From a beta proteobacterium AAP65 (GTDB taxonomy: Bacteria; Pseudomonadota; Gammaproteobacteria; Burkholderiales; Burkholderiaceae_C), in NCBI GenBank assembly GCA_001295865.1, contig LJHW01000012.1, positions 1 through 64,000 of the forward strand: a stretch of 64,000 nt of DNA, given 5' to 3'. Under the pieces are notes generated by a model, which was given only the letters and a program-made list of their open reading frames with translations, was not told where the DNA came from and made no database searches. This document shows positions 50,204 to 62,740 of this stretch, in pieces; the stretch's first letter is position 1; each line of letters begins with the position of its first letter. The position numbers and the translations under genes were made by a program.

Positions 50204-51424
50204 TTAGACCACCGAGCCCAGCTTGAAGATCGGCAGGTACATCGAGACCACGATGCCGCCGATCAGGGTACCCAGGATCACGATGATGAAGGGTTCCATC
50301 AGGCTGGACAGGCCCTTGACCATCTCGTCGACCTCGTCCTCGTAGAACTCGGCGGCCTTGCTGAGCATGTGGTCGAGCGAACCCGACTCCTCGCCGATGG
50401 CTGCCATCTGCAGCACCATGGTCGGGAAAACGCCGGTGGTCGTCATGGCCGTGGTGAGTGCCGAGCCGGTGGAGACATCCTTCTGGATCTGCTCGGTGGC
50501 CAGCGCGTAGACCGCGTTGCCCGAGGCGCCGCCCACGGAATCAAGCGCTTCGACCAAGGGCACGCCGGCGGCGAACATGGTGGACAGTGTGCGTGTCCAG
50601 CGCGCGATCACCGACTTGTTGATCAGATCGCCGAAAACGGGCACGCGCAGCAGCAGGCGGTCCATGCTCATCTGCATCTTCTCGGAGCGTTTCCAGCTCT
50701 CGAAGAAGAAATAAAGGCCACCGCCCAGCAGCCCGAAGATGGCCCACCACCACTGCACGAAGAACTTCGACATCGCGATGACCACCAGCGTGGGCGCGGG
50801 CAGTTCACCGCCGAAGGACTTGAAGACGTCCTCGAAAGCCGGGATCACGAAGATCATGATCACCGTCAGCACGATGAAGGCCACCACGATCACGGCGATC
50901 GGGTACATCAGCGCCGACTTGATCTTCGACTTGATGGCCATCGTTTTTTCTTGGTAGATGGCCAGTCGGTCGAGCAGCGCCTCCAAGATGCCGCCGGCCT
51001 CACCGGCCTCGACGAGGTTGCAGTAGAGCGAATCGAAGTACAGCGGGTGCTTGCGGAAGGCCGAGCTCAGGCTGGTGCCCGTCTCGACATCGGAGCGGAT
51101 CTCGTTGAGCAGTTTCGTCATGCGCGGGTTCGTGCTGCCGCGCGCAACGATGTCGAAACTCTGCAGCAGCGGCACGCCGGCTTTCATCATCGTCGCCAGC
51201 TGGCGCGTGAAGATCGCGATGTCCTTCTGCTTGATGCTCTTGCCACCGCTGGTGCGACGCTGCTTGACTTTGCTGACCAGGATGCCCTGGCGCCGCAGGC
51301 TGGCGTTGACGACAGACTCGCCGCCGGCGCGCATCTCGCCGCGCACGATCTTGCCGTTGCGGTCTTTGCCTTCCCACTCGAAGATGACTTCCTTGGGTGC
51401 CTTGGCGGCTGCTGCTGTGGCCAT
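50204..51424 (-). CDS. pilC: Type IV pilus inner-membrane platform protein
   Basis: A 406-residue GspF/PilC protein with duplicated GspF domains (AIFTRQLATMMKAGVPLLQSF and IARWTRTLSTMFAAGVPLVE) and three membrane spans. It couples the PilB motor to the growing pilus. The Met at 51424 fits the family start (FEWEGKDRNGKIVRGE); a longer frame from 51514 would overlap the end of pilB. Confidence 0.95.
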   Translation of the reverse strand: MATAAAAKAPKEVIFEWEGKDRNGKIVRGEMRAGGESVVNASLRRQGILVSKVKQRRTSGGKSIKQKDIAIFTRQLATMMKAGVPLLQSFDIVARGSTNPRMTKLLNEIRSDVETGTSLSSAFRKHPLYFDSLYCNLVEAGEAGGILEALLDRLAIYQEKTMAIKSKIKSALMYPIAVIVVAFIVLTVIMIFVIPAFEDVFKSFGGELPAPTLVVIAMSKFFVQWWWAIFGLLGGGLYFFFESWKRSEKMQMSMDRLLLRVPVFGDLINKSVIARWTRTLSTMFAAGVPLVEALDSVGGASGNAVYALATEQIQKDVSTGSALTTAMTTTGVFPTMVLQMAAIGEESGSLDHMLSKAAEFYEDEVDEMVKGLSSLMEPFIIVILGTLIGGIVVSMYLPIFKLGSVV

Positions 51425-51464
51425 GGGTGCTGGGCTGGGTCTCAGGTGTAGGGGCAGGACGGCT

Positions 51465-53189
51465 TCACTCGTTCGTGACGGTGATGACTTCTTCGAGGGT
51501 CGTGACCCCGACACGCACCTTCAGCAGGCCGGACTGGCGCAGATCGCGCACGCCTTCCGATTCGGCTTGTTTGGCGATGTCGAGCGCCGTTCCCTCTGAC
51601 AGGATGATGCGCTGTATCGCCTCGGTTATCGGCATCACCTGGTAGATGCCCACCCGCCCTTTGTAACCGTTGTTGCAAGACGAGCAGCCGACGGCGCGGT
51701 AGGGCTTCCAATTGCCATCCAGGTCTTCGGGCTTGAAGCCCGCCTTGAGCATCGACTCGCGAGGGTAATCGGCCGGCTTCTTGCAGTTCTCGCAAAGCTT
51801 GCGAGCCAGGCGCTGTGCCGTGATCAGCAGCACGCTGGAGGCTATGTTGAACGGCGCCACACCCATGTTCAGCAGGCGTGTCAGCGTGGTGGGCGCGTCG
51901 TTGGTGTGCAGCGTGCTCATCACCATGTGGCCGGTCTGCGCAGCCTTGATGGCGATGTCGGCGGTTTCCAGGTCGCGGATTTCGCCGACCATGATGATGT
52001 CCGGGTCCTGGCGGAGGAAGGATTTGAGAGCCGCTGCGAAGGTCAGGCCGGCGCGGTCGTTCACGTTGACCTGGTTGATGCCCGGCAGGTTGATTTCCGC
52101 CGGGTCCTCAACGGTCGCGATGTTCACGCCGGGCTGGTTGAGGATGTTCAGGCAGGTGTAGAGCGACACCGTCTTGCCGCTGCCGGTGGGGCCGGTGACG
52201 AGCACCATGCCGTACGGGCGGCTGATGCACGCCAGCAGACGGTCTTTTTCGATTTTCTCGTAGCCCAGGGCCTCGATGCCCAGTTTGGCACTCGATGGGT
52301 CGAGGATACGGATCACCACCTTCTCGCCGAACAGCGTGGGCAGTGTGCTGACGCGGAAGTCGATGGCCTTGCTGCCGAACTTCAGCTTCATGCGGCCGTC
52401 TTGCGGCACGCGCTTCTCGGCAATGTCCATGCGCGAGATGACCTTGATGCGCGAGGCCAGCTTGTCCTTGATGGCCACGGGCGGCTGCGTGATCTCGCGC
52501 AGTTCGCCGTCGATGCGGAAGCGCACGCGGTAGGTGTATTCGTAAGGTTCGAAGTGCAGGTCGGACGCGCGCATGTTGATGGCGTCGATCAGCATCTTCT
52601 GCAGGAAGCGCACCACCGGCGCATCTTCGACGTCGGTGGCAACCTCGGCGGTTTCAGCGGCCGCCGGGTCTTCGTCGGTGACATCGAAGTCGAAATCGGC
52701 GCTGGCCAGGGTCTCCAGCTGTTCGTTCGCGCTGGCGCCCTGGGTCTCCAACTGCTTGGTGAGCTTGTCGTACTCGACGATCACCCACTCGGGCGTGAGT
52801 TGCGTCGCGAACTTGATGCGTTCGGCGGCTTCCTGGTCGGTGGGGTCGGCCGCGCCGATGAAAAGCCGGTTGCCCCGTTTGCCCAGCACCAACAGTTGGT
52901 ATTGGCTGGCGATCTTCGGGTCGACGATGTTGCGCGGCAGCTTCTGCAGATCGAGCGCATTCAGGTCGACCAGGGGCAGCGCCAGCGACGACGACAGCGT
53001 GTGCGCGAGGTCTTCGGATTTCACCGCGCCGGCGCCAATCAGCGCTGACACGAAGCTGGCCTTGCGCTCACGCGCGCTCTTGGTCAGCTCTTCGGCCGTC
53101 TTGGCGGTCAGCTTGCCGGCGTTCACCAGCACCCGGGCCACGCCAGACAGGGTGGACGGCGGTGGTTCTATCTGGGTCTCGACGGCCAT
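51465..53189 (-). CDS. pilB: Type IV pilus assembly ATPase
   Basis: A 574-residue hexameric extension motor. It has an N-terminal MshEN/PilB domain (SALIGAGAVKSEDLAHTLS) that may bind c-di-GMP, Walker A VLVTGPTGSGKTVSLYTC, Asp box DIIMVGEIRDLETADIA, His box MVMSTLHTNDAP and the tetracysteine zinc site CENCKKP...CSSCNNGYKGR. It is the first gene of the leftward pilBCD-coaE-zapD-yacG run, 154 bases after the tRNA. Confidence 0.96.
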   Translation of the reverse strand: MAVETQIEPPPSTLSGVARVLVNAGKLTAKTAEELTKSARERKASFVSALIGAGAVKSEDLAHTLSSSLALPLVDLNALDLQKLPRNIVDPKIASQYQLLVLGKRGNRLFIGAADPTDQEAAERIKFATQLTPEWVIVEYDKLTKQLETQGASANEQLETLASADFDFDVTDEDPAAAETAEVATDVEDAPVVRFLQKMLIDAINMRASDLHFEPYEYTYRVRFRIDGELREITQPPVAIKDKLASRIKVISRMDIAEKRVPQDGRMKLKFGSKAIDFRVSTLPTLFGEKVVIRILDPSSAKLGIEALGYEKIEKDRLLACISRPYGMVLVTGPTGSGKTVSLYTCLNILNQPGVNIATVEDPAEINLPGINQVNVNDRAGLTFAAALKSFLRQDPDIIMVGEIRDLETADIAIKAAQTGHMVMSTLHTNDAPTTLTRLLNMGVAPFNIASSVLLITAQRLARKLCENCKKPADYPRESMLKAGFKPEDLDGNWKPYRAVGCSSCNNGYKGRVGIYQVMPITEAIQRIILSEGTALDIAKQAESEGVRDLRQSGLLKVRVGVTTLEEVITVTNE

Positions 53190-53343
53190 CGTGGGGTCAG
53201 CTCAAGGAGGGCATATCCGCGCGATCATCGCCGAAGTGCAGGGGCGGTGTAAACGCGACCCCTGCCGAGCAGGTGCTGGTCCTGCGGCGCTCGTGGCTTA
53301 CGCATGCACGGCAAACGTGAGGGTGATGGATGGACCAGACGAC

Positions 53344-53420
53344 TGGTCGGGGTGAGAGGATTCGAACCTCCGGCCTCTACGTCCCGAACGTAGCGCTCTA
53401 CCAGGCTAAGCTACACCCCG
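53344..53420 (-). tRNA. tRNA-Pro (anticodon CGG), CCA encoded
   Basis: The minus strand folds as a cloverleaf: acceptor CGGGGTG/CACCCCG, D arm with AGCCTGGTAGAGC, anticodon stem CTACG/CGTAG with loop TTCGGGA (anticodon CGG) and T arm with GGTTCGAATCC. The discriminator A is followed by genomic CCA (53346-53344). It decodes CCG, a common proline codon in this GC-rich genome. No integrase or repeat of its 3' end was seen nearby. Confidence 0.95.
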
Positions 53421-53486
53421 ATTCGTGTGATCTGCTTCTGGCCCAACGCGGGGAGCGCTGGCACTTCGTGAAGCTTCAGGCCGTCG

Positions 53487-54467
53487 TCAAGACGACCTGT
53501 GCACCGATCGAGCACATAAGTCTAGCAGAGCCGCGCGGGCCGGCGTGGCGGGCAGCACCGACAAAGCCTCTTGCGCGCGATTGGCCTCGGCCTGCGCGCT
53601 CTCGCGCGTGGCGTCCAGGGCCCCCGTGCGGCGAACGATCGTCAGGATCTCCGGCAGCTTCTGCAACTCGCCGTGCTCGATGGCATGGCGAATGAGGGCG
53701 CGTTCTTCAGTCGTGGCGCGCTCCATCGCCACCAGCAGGGGCAGCGTGGGTTTGCCTTCCCGGAGGTCGTCGCCGACGTTTTTGCCCAGCTCGTCGCTGT
53801 TGCCTTCGTAGTCGAGCAGGTCGTCAACGAGTTGGAAGGCGGTGCCCAGCGAGCGCCCGTAGCTGGCACAAGCTTCTTCCGCCGCAGGGCTGGCATTCGC
53901 CAGTACCGCACCCAGGCGCGCGCTGGCCTCGAAGAGCTTGGCGGTCTTGAAGCGAATGACCTCCAGGTAATCTTTCACCGCGAGGTCGGGGTCGTGCATG
54001 TTCATCAACTGCAGCACTTCGCCCTCGGCAATGACGTTGGTGGCGTCGGCCAGCACGTCCAGCACGCGCATGCGGTTGACCGAGACCATCATCTGGAAGG
54101 CCCGCGAATACAGGAAGTCGCCCACCAGAACGCTGGCTGCATTGCCGAACATCGCGTTGGCGGTGGCCCGGCCGCGGCGCAAGGCCGACTCATCGACAAC
54201 ATCGTCGTGCAGCAAGGTCGCCGTGTGGATGAACTCCACGATGGCCGCGAGTTCGTAGCGTTCCGGTCCCTCGAAGCCCAGGGCCTCGGAGAACAGCAAC
54301 ACAAGGCGCGGGCGGATGCGCTTACCGCCGGCGCCGATGATGTAGGCCGCGATCTGGTCGATCAGCGCGACGCGGGAGCTCAGGCGCTCGCGGATGACCG
54401 CGTCCACGCGCAGCATCGCCTGCGCAGACAGGTCGGCGGCAGTCAGGGGCGTGGGGGTTTCAAGCAC
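53487..54467 (-). CDS. ispB: Octaprenyl diphosphate synthase
   Basis: A 326-residue trans-prenyltransferase that makes the ubiquinone side chain. It has both aspartate-rich motifs, [16 protein letters not shown] and [18 protein letters not shown], plus [12 protein letters not shown]. The GTG at 54467 is preferred: the length then matches E. coli IspB (323) and a perfect TATAAT lies 10 bases upstream, which would otherwise fall inside the gene. An ATG at 54533 would add 22 unlike residues. It diverges from rplU, its common neighbour. Confidence 0.92.
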   Translation of the reverse strand: MLETPTPLTAADLSAQAMLRVDAVIRERLSSRVALIDQIAAYIIGAGGKRIRPRLVLLFSEALGFEGPERYELAAIVEFIHTATLLHDDVVDESALRRGRATANAMFGNAASVLVGDFLYSRAFQMMVSVNRMRVLDVLADATNVIAEGEVLQLMNMHDPDLAVKDYLEVIRFKTAKLFEASARLGAVLANASPAAEEACASYGRSLGTAFQLVDDLLDYEGNSDELGKNVGDDLREGKPTLPLLVAMERATTEERALIRHAIEHGELQKLPEILTIVRRTGALDATRESAQAEANRAQEALSVLPATPARAALLDLCARSVHRSS

Positions 54468-54477
54468 GGCGGGATCA

Positions 54478-54483
54478 ATTATA
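54478..54483 (-). promoter_or_regulatory. -10 box of ispB
   Basis: A perfect TATAAT on the minus strand 10 bases before the GTG start, with no convincing -35. The start point would leave a leader of only a few bases. Confidence 0.45.
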
Positions 54484-54514
54484 GGAAGCGTGCGGTGCGC
54501 ACCAGAGCCAGCAC

Positions 54515-54541
54515 TTGCGCCCAAGCTCTGCATGCTATACT
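54515..54541 (+). promoter_or_regulatory. Promoter of rplU-rpmA
   Basis: TATACT at 54536-54541 is a strong -10; TTGCGC at 54515-54520 is a fair -35 at a short 15-base spacer. It predicts a leader of about 110 bases before rplU. Confidence 0.55.
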
Positions 54542-54659
54542 CAAAGGCTCTGCGCAGTGTGCATGGGTGCCTTTGGGGTTACCCGGCGGGGCGGGTGATG
54601 AGCCTGCCGCGCACAAGTACGGGCACGCAATCGCGCAGGGTTCTTTGAAAGGTCTCCAC

Positions 54660-57548
<2,889 letters not shown>

Positions 57549-57549
57549 A

Positions 57550-57575
57550 ACGCCTTCATTCCGACGCGAAGGCGT
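57550..57575. repeat. Inverted repeat at the proB-rppH convergence
   Basis: ACGCCTTC and GAAGGCGT flank a 10-base loop spanning the rppH stop. It may help end both transcripts, though no T-run is present. Confidence 0.4.
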
Positions 57576-58185
57576 CCTGGTCGCCCGGTGAGGCGGGAGA
57601 GCCATGTTCGGTGGGCGGCCGCGACGGTTCACCCTGCGGCGCGTGGCCGTGTTCATGCTCTTGCCGCTGCGCCCGCAGGCCCGCACGCAGGTAGCGGTTG
57701 TGGTGGTTGTTCATGCGCGGCAGGTAGCGCGCCAACTCGGTGAGCGCCATTTCGTAGACACCGCGCTTGAATTCGATCACCAGGTCCAGCGGCACCCAGT
57801 ACTCGTTCCAGCGCCAGGCGTCGAACTCGGGGTGGTCGGTGGCGCGCAGGTTGAGGTCGCTGTCGTGGCCCAGCAGACGCAGCAGGAACCAGATCTGCTT
57901 CTGGCCGCGGTAATGCCCGCGGGCATCTTTGCGGATGAAGTGCTCGGGCACCTCGTAGCGCAGCCAGTCGCGGGTACGCGCCACGATCTGCACGTGTTCC
58001 GGGCGCAGGCCCACCTCTTCATGCAGTTCGCGGTACATCGCCTGCTCGGGCGACTCGCCGTGCTTGATGCCCCCTTGCGGGAACTGCCACGAGTGGGTGC
58101 GCAGTCGCTTGCCCCAGAAAACCTGGTTTCTGGGGTTGAGCAGGATGATGCCGACGTTGGGCCTGAAGCCTTCCCGGTCGAGCAT
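57556..58185 (-). CDS. rppH: RNA pyrophosphohydrolase
   Basis: A 209-residue Nudix enzyme that removes 5' pyrophosphate from mRNA and starts decay. The Nudix box is complete: [17 protein letters not shown] then HEEVGL. The family start [16 protein letters not shown] and the WFLLRL segment are present. A Gln/His/Pro-rich tail of about 45 residues is an addition to the family core. It is divergent from proS. Confidence 0.95.
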   Translation of the reverse strand: MLDREGFRPNVGIILLNPRNQVFWGKRLRTHSWQFPQGGIKHGESPEQAMYRELHEEVGLRPEHVQIVARTRDWLRYEVPEHFIRKDARGHYRGQKQIWFLLRLLGHDSDLNLRATDHPEFDAWRWNEYWVPLDLVIEFKRGVYEMALTELARYLPRMNNHHNRYLRAGLRAQRQEHEHGHAPQGEPSRPPTEHGSPASPGDQDAFASE

Positions 58186-58334
58186 AATCAGACCCCGATT
58201 CTTAGACTGATTTCATTATTGCACCGGCGCTGTGCACCCAGCGAACCCTCGCTAACCCGCATGCGTCTAGTGGGGCCTGTCAGAGGCCCGGCTCGATGGG
58301 CGACGGTGCCCGAACTGCACCGACACCGAGCCCC

Positions 58335-60083
58335 ATGAAAGCCACAGCCACCTTCATCTCCACGCAGAAAGAGGCGCCCGCCGACGCCGAAGTCGTCAGC
58401 CACAAGCTGATGATGCGCGCGGGCTTCATCAAGCGCCTGGGCGCGGGCATCTACAACTACATGCCGCTGGGCCTGCGCGTCATCCGCAAGGTCGAGGCGA
58501 TCATCCGCGAGGAGATGGTGCGCGCGGGTGCCGTGGAGCTGCTGATGCCCGTGGTGCAGCCCGCCGAGCTGTGGCAGGAGACCGGCCGCTTCCAGGCCTA
58601 CGGCCCCGAGCTCATGCGCGTGAAAGACCGCCACGAGCGCGACTTCGTCATCCAGCCCACGAGCGAAGAGGTCATCACCGACATCGCCCGTCAGGAGCTG
58701 CGCAGCTACAAGCAACTGCCGCGCAATTTCTTCCACATCCAGACCAAGTTCCGCGACGAGCGCCGCCCGCGCTTCGGGATGATGCGCGGCCGCGAGTTCA
58801 CGATGAAGGACGCCTACTCCTTCGACCGCGACAAGGCCGGCGCGCTGAAGAGTTACCAGACCATGTTCGATGCGTACAAGCGCATCTTCGACCGCTTCGG
58901 CCTGCAGTACCGCGCCGTGGCAGCCGACACCGGCGCCATCGGCGGCGATGCTTCGCACGAGTTCCAGGTGATCGCTGACACTGGAGAAGACGACATCGTC
59001 TTCTGCCCCACCAGCGAGTACGCAGCCAACATCGAGCTCGCCGAAGCGCTGCCGCTGCTCGCTTCGCGCGTTGCGCCCTCGCAGGCGCTGGCCAAGACGC
59101 CCACACCGGGCAAGAGCACCTGCGCTGATGTGGCCGAGTTGCTGAAGCTGCCGCTGGCACAGACGGTGAAGAGCCTGGTGCTGGCCACCGACGAGCTCAA
59201 CGCCAAGGGCGACATCGTCAAGAGCACGGTGTGGCTGCTGCTCGTGCGCGGCGATCACGACCTCAACGAAGTGAAGGCCGGCAAGGTCGAGGGCCTGAAG
59301 GACGGCTTCCGCTTTGCCACCGTGGCCGAGATCGAAGAGCACTTCGGCTGCAAGCCCGGCTACCTGGGCCCCATCGGCTTGAAGAAGCCGGTGAAGGTGG
59401 TGGCCGACCGCACGGTGGCGAACATGGCCGATTTCGTCTGCGGCGCCAACGACGCCGACTTCCACTTCACGGGCGTGAACTGGGGCCGCGACCTGCCCGA
59501 GCCCGACCTGGTGGCCGACATCCGCAACGTCGTGGCCGGCGACCCCAGCCCCGACGGCAAGGGCGTGCTGGCCATCCAGCGCGGCATCGAGGTGGGCCAC
59601 GTGTTCTACCTCGGCACCAAGAAGTACAGCACGCCGATGAAGGCGCAGTTCCTCGACGAGAACGGCAAGGCGCAGCCCTTCGAGATGGGTTGCTACGGCA
59701 TCGGTGTCACGCGCATCCTGGGTGCAGCCATCGAGCAGAGCCACGACGAGCGGGGGATGATCTGGCCGGCGGCCATCGCACCGTTTGCGGTGGTGATCTG
59801 CCCCATCGGCTACGACCGCAGCCCCGAGGTGCAGGCCGAGGCCGACAAGCTGCACGACGCGCTGGCCGCCGAGGGCATCGACGTGCTGCTCGACGACCGC
59901 GGCGAGCGCCCCGGCGCGATGTTCGCCGACTGGGAACTGATTGGTGTGCCGCTGCGTGTGGTGCTGTCGGACCGCGGCCTGAAAGCAGGCACGGTGGAGA
60001 TGCAGGACCGCCGCGCCACCGCGGCCGACATCGTGCCTTTGGCCGAGGTGGTGGCGCGTGTCAAAGGGCAACTCGCCGCATGA
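58335..60083 (+). CDS. proS: Prolyl-tRNA synthetase
   Basis: A 582-residue bacterial-type ProRS with the class II motifs [39 protein letters not shown] and [17 protein letters not shown]. The editing domain (INS, about 225-400) is inserted between motifs 2 and 3 ([15 protein letters not shown] onward), and the anticodon-binding domain is at the C-terminus. The Met at 58335 opens the conserved N-terminus. The cognate tRNA-Pro gene lies 5 kb away in this window. Confidence 0.97.
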   Translation: MKATATFISTQKEAPADAEVVSHKLMMRAGFIKRLGAGIYNYMPLGLRVIRKVEAIIREEMVRAGAVELLMPVVQPAELWQETGRFQAYGPELMRVKDRHERDFVIQPTSEEVITDIARQELRSYKQLPRNFFHIQTKFRDERRPRFGMMRGREFTMKDAYSFDRDKAGALKSYQTMFDAYKRIFDRFGLQYRAVAADTGAIGGDASHEFQVIADTGEDDIVFCPTSEYAANIELAEALPLLASRVAPSQALAKTPTPGKSTCADVAELLKLPLAQTVKSLVLATDELNAKGDIVKSTVWLLLVRGDHDLNEVKAGKVEGLKDGFRFATVAEIEEHFGCKPGYLGPIGLKKPVKVVADRTVANMADFVCGANDADFHFTGVNWGRDLPEPDLVADIRNVVAGDPSPDGKGVLAIQRGIEVGHVFYLGTKKYSTPMKAQFLDENGKAQPFEMGCYGIGVTRILGAAIEQSHDERGMIWPAAIAPFAVVICPIGYDRSPEVQAEADKLHDALAAEGIDVLLDDRGERPGAMFADWELIGVPLRVVLSDRGLKAGTVEMQDRRATAADIVPLAEVVARVKGQLAA

Positions 60084-60090
60084 CCTTGGC

Positions 60091-60714
60091 ATGACGCTCG
60101 CACGACGCGCGCTGCTGCTGGGCGCAGTGGGCGCGCCCGTGCTGTGGCTGCCGCTGCCGGCGCAGGCCGGTGCGCAGGTGGAAGAACCGCTGGCCGACTC
60201 GGTGCGCACGGCCTTGTCGGCCGCTGTGGCTGAGAGCGCGCCGCCCAAGCCCAGCTTCGACACGATGGATGCGCGCCTGGCCTACCTGCGCTGGCTGGGC
60301 GCCGCGAGCGAGCGGCTCAAGCGCCGCAAGGCCGAACACCACACGCGCGTGGAGTTCCTGGAGACGCTCTGGTACGAGAGCCGGCGTGCCGGCCTGGAAA
60401 CGGCCCTGGTGCTGGGCCTGGTGCAGGTGGAGAGCGGCTTCCGCAAGTACGCCATCAGCAGCGCCGGGGCCCGCGGCTACATGCAGGTGATGCCCTTCTG
60501 GACGCGTGTGATCGGCGATGGCGACCCGAGCCGCCTCTTCCACCTGCAGACCAACCTGCGATTCGGCTGCACCATCCTGCGCCACTACCTGGAACGCGAG
60601 AAGGGCGACCTTTTCCTGGCACTGGGCCGCTACAACGGCAGCCGCGGCCGCGCGGAGTACCCGAACCTGGTGTTCGGGGCGCGGCGCCAGTGGCGCGTGG
60701 AGGGCGTGGGCTGA
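60091..60714 (+). CDS. Lytic transglycosylase (SLT fold)
   Basis: A 207-residue exported murein hydrolase. The signal peptide (ARRALLLGAVGAPVLWLPLPAQA) contains twin arginines, so Tat export is possible. The SLT domain carries the catalytic Glu in LGLVQVESGFRKYAISSAGARG in part, then YMQVMPFWTRVIG and LFLALGRYNGSRG. It begins seven bases after the proS stop region and is likely co-transcribed. Confidence 0.92.
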   Translation: MTLARRALLLGAVGAPVLWLPLPAQAGAQVEEPLADSVRTALSAAVAESAPPKPSFDTMDARLAYLRWLGAASERLKRRKAEHHTRVEFLETLWYESRRAGLETALVLGLVQVESGFRKYAISSAGARGYMQVMPFWTRVIGDGDPSRLFHLQTNLRFGCTILRHYLEREKGDLFLALGRYNGSRGRAEYPNLVFGARRQWRVEGVG

Positions 60715-60733
60715 GTCGCGCCCGCCTCGGGCT

Positions 60734-61048
60734 TCAGGCCTTGGTCAGCAGGGCCTGCAGTTCGCCCGACTGGTACATCTCCATCATGATGTCCGAGCCG
60801 CCGACGAACTCGCCGTCGATGTAGAGCTGGGGGATGGTGGGCCACTGGGCGTAGTCCTTGATGCCCTGGCGCACTTCTTCGTCTTCCAGTACGTTGAAGG
60901 TGGTCAGTTCGGGGGCGCCCGCTGCCTTCAGCACCTGGATGGCGCGGCCAGAAAAACCGCACATCGGGAACTGGGCCGTGCCCTTCATGAAGAGCACCAC
61001 GCGGTGGCCCTTCACGAGTTGGTCGATACGCTCTTGCACGTTGCTCAT
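60734..61048 (-). CDS. grxD: Monothiol glutaredoxin Grx4
   Basis: A 104-residue CGFS glutaredoxin that carries iron-sulfur clusters. It shows KGTAQFPMCGFSGRAIQVL, WPTIPQLYIDGEFVGGSDI and the expected length. The Met at 61048 is the family start. It belongs to the hemA-prfA-prmC-grxD neighbourhood, interrupted here by an outer-membrane protein gene. Confidence 0.96.
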   Translation of the reverse strand: MSNVQERIDQLVKGHRVVLFMKGTAQFPMCGFSGRAIQVLKAAGAPELTTFNVLEDEEVRQGIKDYAQWPTIPQLYIDGEFVGGSDIMMEMYQSGELQALLTKA

Positions 61049-61147
61049 GGTGGTGTCGCGGTTCAATGTCGGAAGGGGCAAGACTGTACCTGCGAATGGC
61101 GGCCCCCAGCGCCGGGCGGGCTGCTCGAGGCGGCGTCGGCCGGGCGG

Positions 61148-61714
61148 CTAGAACGCGTAAGACACGCCCAGCTGCAGCACCGGCGCCAGGCGCAGGTCGT
61201 TGAGCACGCCTTCCACCTGCGCCGCTGTGGGGCCGCTGCGGCCCAGGCGCAGGCGCTCGCCCGGGCGCAGGCCGCCCAGACCGATGTCGGCGCTGAAGCC
61301 CCAGCCTTCGCGGGCGGAGAGGCTGGTGTAGCCCAGGCCCAGGTAGGGCAGGGCGATGCGCGATGGATCGGCCTCGGCACCGAAACGCAGGCCGGGTGCC
61401 CGGCGTGGGCCTTCGCCCAGGCGCGCTGGCGGCAGGCCCAGCGTGCTGCTGCGCGGGCCGAAGGCCAGGCCGCTGGTCACGCGCAGGCCGCCCGCCACCT
61501 GGCCATCGCCGAAGCCTGGGCCGGTGAGGTAGTAGTCGCCGAAGAGCTGGGCGCGCTGGGCGGGGCCCAGGTCGCTGACCGACAAGCCCAGCTGCACCGC
61601 GCCCAGTTGCAGTCGTTGCGAGCGCACTGGTTCGGACGGCAGCTTCAGACCCTCCTGGGCCACCGCACTGGCGGCGAGACCCAGGGAAACACAGGCAAGC
61701 AGGAAGCGGGACAT
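61148..61714 (-). CDS. Predicted outer-membrane protein
   Basis: A 188-residue protein with signal peptide (LLACVSLGLAASAVAQ) and AGGAG seven bases before the ATG. The mature part alternates hydrophobic and polar residues and ends LQLGVSYAF, the terminal aromatic typical of beta-barrels. Similar short barrels with an RLRLG...YLGLGY pattern are annotated as hypothetical in Burkholderiales. It sits between prmC and grxD and may have its own promoter in 61715-61875, where I see none. Confidence 0.65.
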   Translation of the reverse strand: MSRFLLACVSLGLAASAVAQEGLKLPSEPVRSQRLQLGAVQLGLSVSDLGPAQRAQLFGDYYLTGPGFGDGQVAGGLRVTSGLAFGPRSSTLGLPPARLGEGPRRAPGLRFGAEADPSRIALPYLGLGYTSLSAREGWGFSADIGLGGLRPGERLRLGRSGPTAAQVEGVLNDLRLAPVLQLGVSYAF

Positions 61715-61875
61715 CGGGCACTCCTACGCTGGACGGGCTGGGGTGCGGGTGGTGCCGAGGGGTGGCGCCGGCCCGCTGACAAAGCCATCCTAGGCCGATG
61801 CGCAGCCGCTGAACAGCAGCAAGCTGTGGGATGACACGCCCGGTGCGTGAAGCAAGACCGCCCGCGGCGGGCCGA

Positions 61876-62715
61876 TCAGGGCCAGCGCCCGCCGGTGCAG
61901 CGGCGGTGGCCGCCGAGGTCGCTGCGGTGCTGCACCTCGGTGAAGCCGGCGGTGCGCAGCAGGGCGGCCACGGCGTCGGGCTGGTCGTGGCCGTGTTCCA
62001 GCAACAGCCAGCCGCCGGGCTGCAGGTGCTGGGGGGCGCCGGTCACGATCTCGCGCAGCGAGGTCAGGCCGTCGCCGCCAGGCGGCACCAGGGCCGAGAG
62101 AGGCTCATGGCGCAGCGCGGGCAGGTGGGGATCGCCGCCTTCGATGTAGGGCGGGTTGGACAGCACCAGCAGCAGCGTCTGGTTGGCGAAAGGCTGCCAC
62201 CAACTGCCCAGGCGCCAGTCGACGGCCAGGCCCAGGCGCTGGCCATTGCCCTGCGCGACGGCCAGTGCCGCTGCGCTCGCATCGCTGGCGCGCATCTCGG
62301 CGCGTGGGCAGCGGTGTTTCACGGCCAGGGCGATGGCGCCGCTGCCCGTGCCCAGATCGGCCACGGCCGGCTGGGGCTCGGCCGCCAGCGGCCCAGCCAG
62401 CAGTTCCAGCGCCCAGTCGACCAGGGTCTCGGTGTCGGGGCGTGGCACCAGCACGGCTGGGCTCACCTGCAAGGGCAGGCCGTGGAACTCACGCTCGCCC
62501 AGGAGGTAGGCCAGCGGTTCACCGGCTGCGCGGCGCGCCAGCAGGGCTTGCCACGCGGTGGCCTGGGGCGCGGTGAGTAGCGCATCGTCGTGGGCCAGCA
62601 GCCACGCGCGGCCTTGTTGCAGCAGGTACTGCAGCAGGCGCTGGGCGTCCAGGCGCTCGACGCCGGAAGCGGCGGCTTGGGCAAGCGCTTCTTGCACCGA
62701 GGGCATCGCGTTCAT
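61876..62715 (-). CDS. prmC: Release factor glutamine methyltransferase
   Basis: A 279-residue SAM-dependent enzyme that methylates the GGQ glutamine of RF1/RF2. It has the N-terminal helical domain, SAM motif VADLGTGSGAIALAVKH and the NPPY catalytic motif (LVLSNPPYIEGGDPHLP). The Met at 62715 is preferred; another lies three codons on. It follows its substrate gene prfA by 25 bases. Confidence 0.95.
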   Translation of the reverse strand: MNAMPSVQEALAQAAASGVERLDAQRLLQYLLQQGRAWLLAHDDALLTAPQATAWQALLARRAAGEPLAYLLGEREFHGLPLQVSPAVLVPRPDTETLVDWALELLAGPLAAEPQPAVADLGTGSGAIALAVKHRCPRAEMRASDASAAALAVAQGNGQRLGLAVDWRLGSWWQPFANQTLLLVLSNPPYIEGGDPHLPALRHEPLSALVPPGGDGLTSLREIVTGAPQHLQPGGWLLLEHGHDQPDAVAALLRTAGFTEVQHRSDLGGHRRCTGGRWP

Positions 62716-62740
62716 CGCGGGCGTTTCGATGGCCGCGCGC

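Noticed and set aside
53344..53420. tRNA-Pro as an integration site
   Set aside because: No integrase, no repeat of the tRNA 3' end and no compositional break were seen nearby; flanking genes are core and syntenic.
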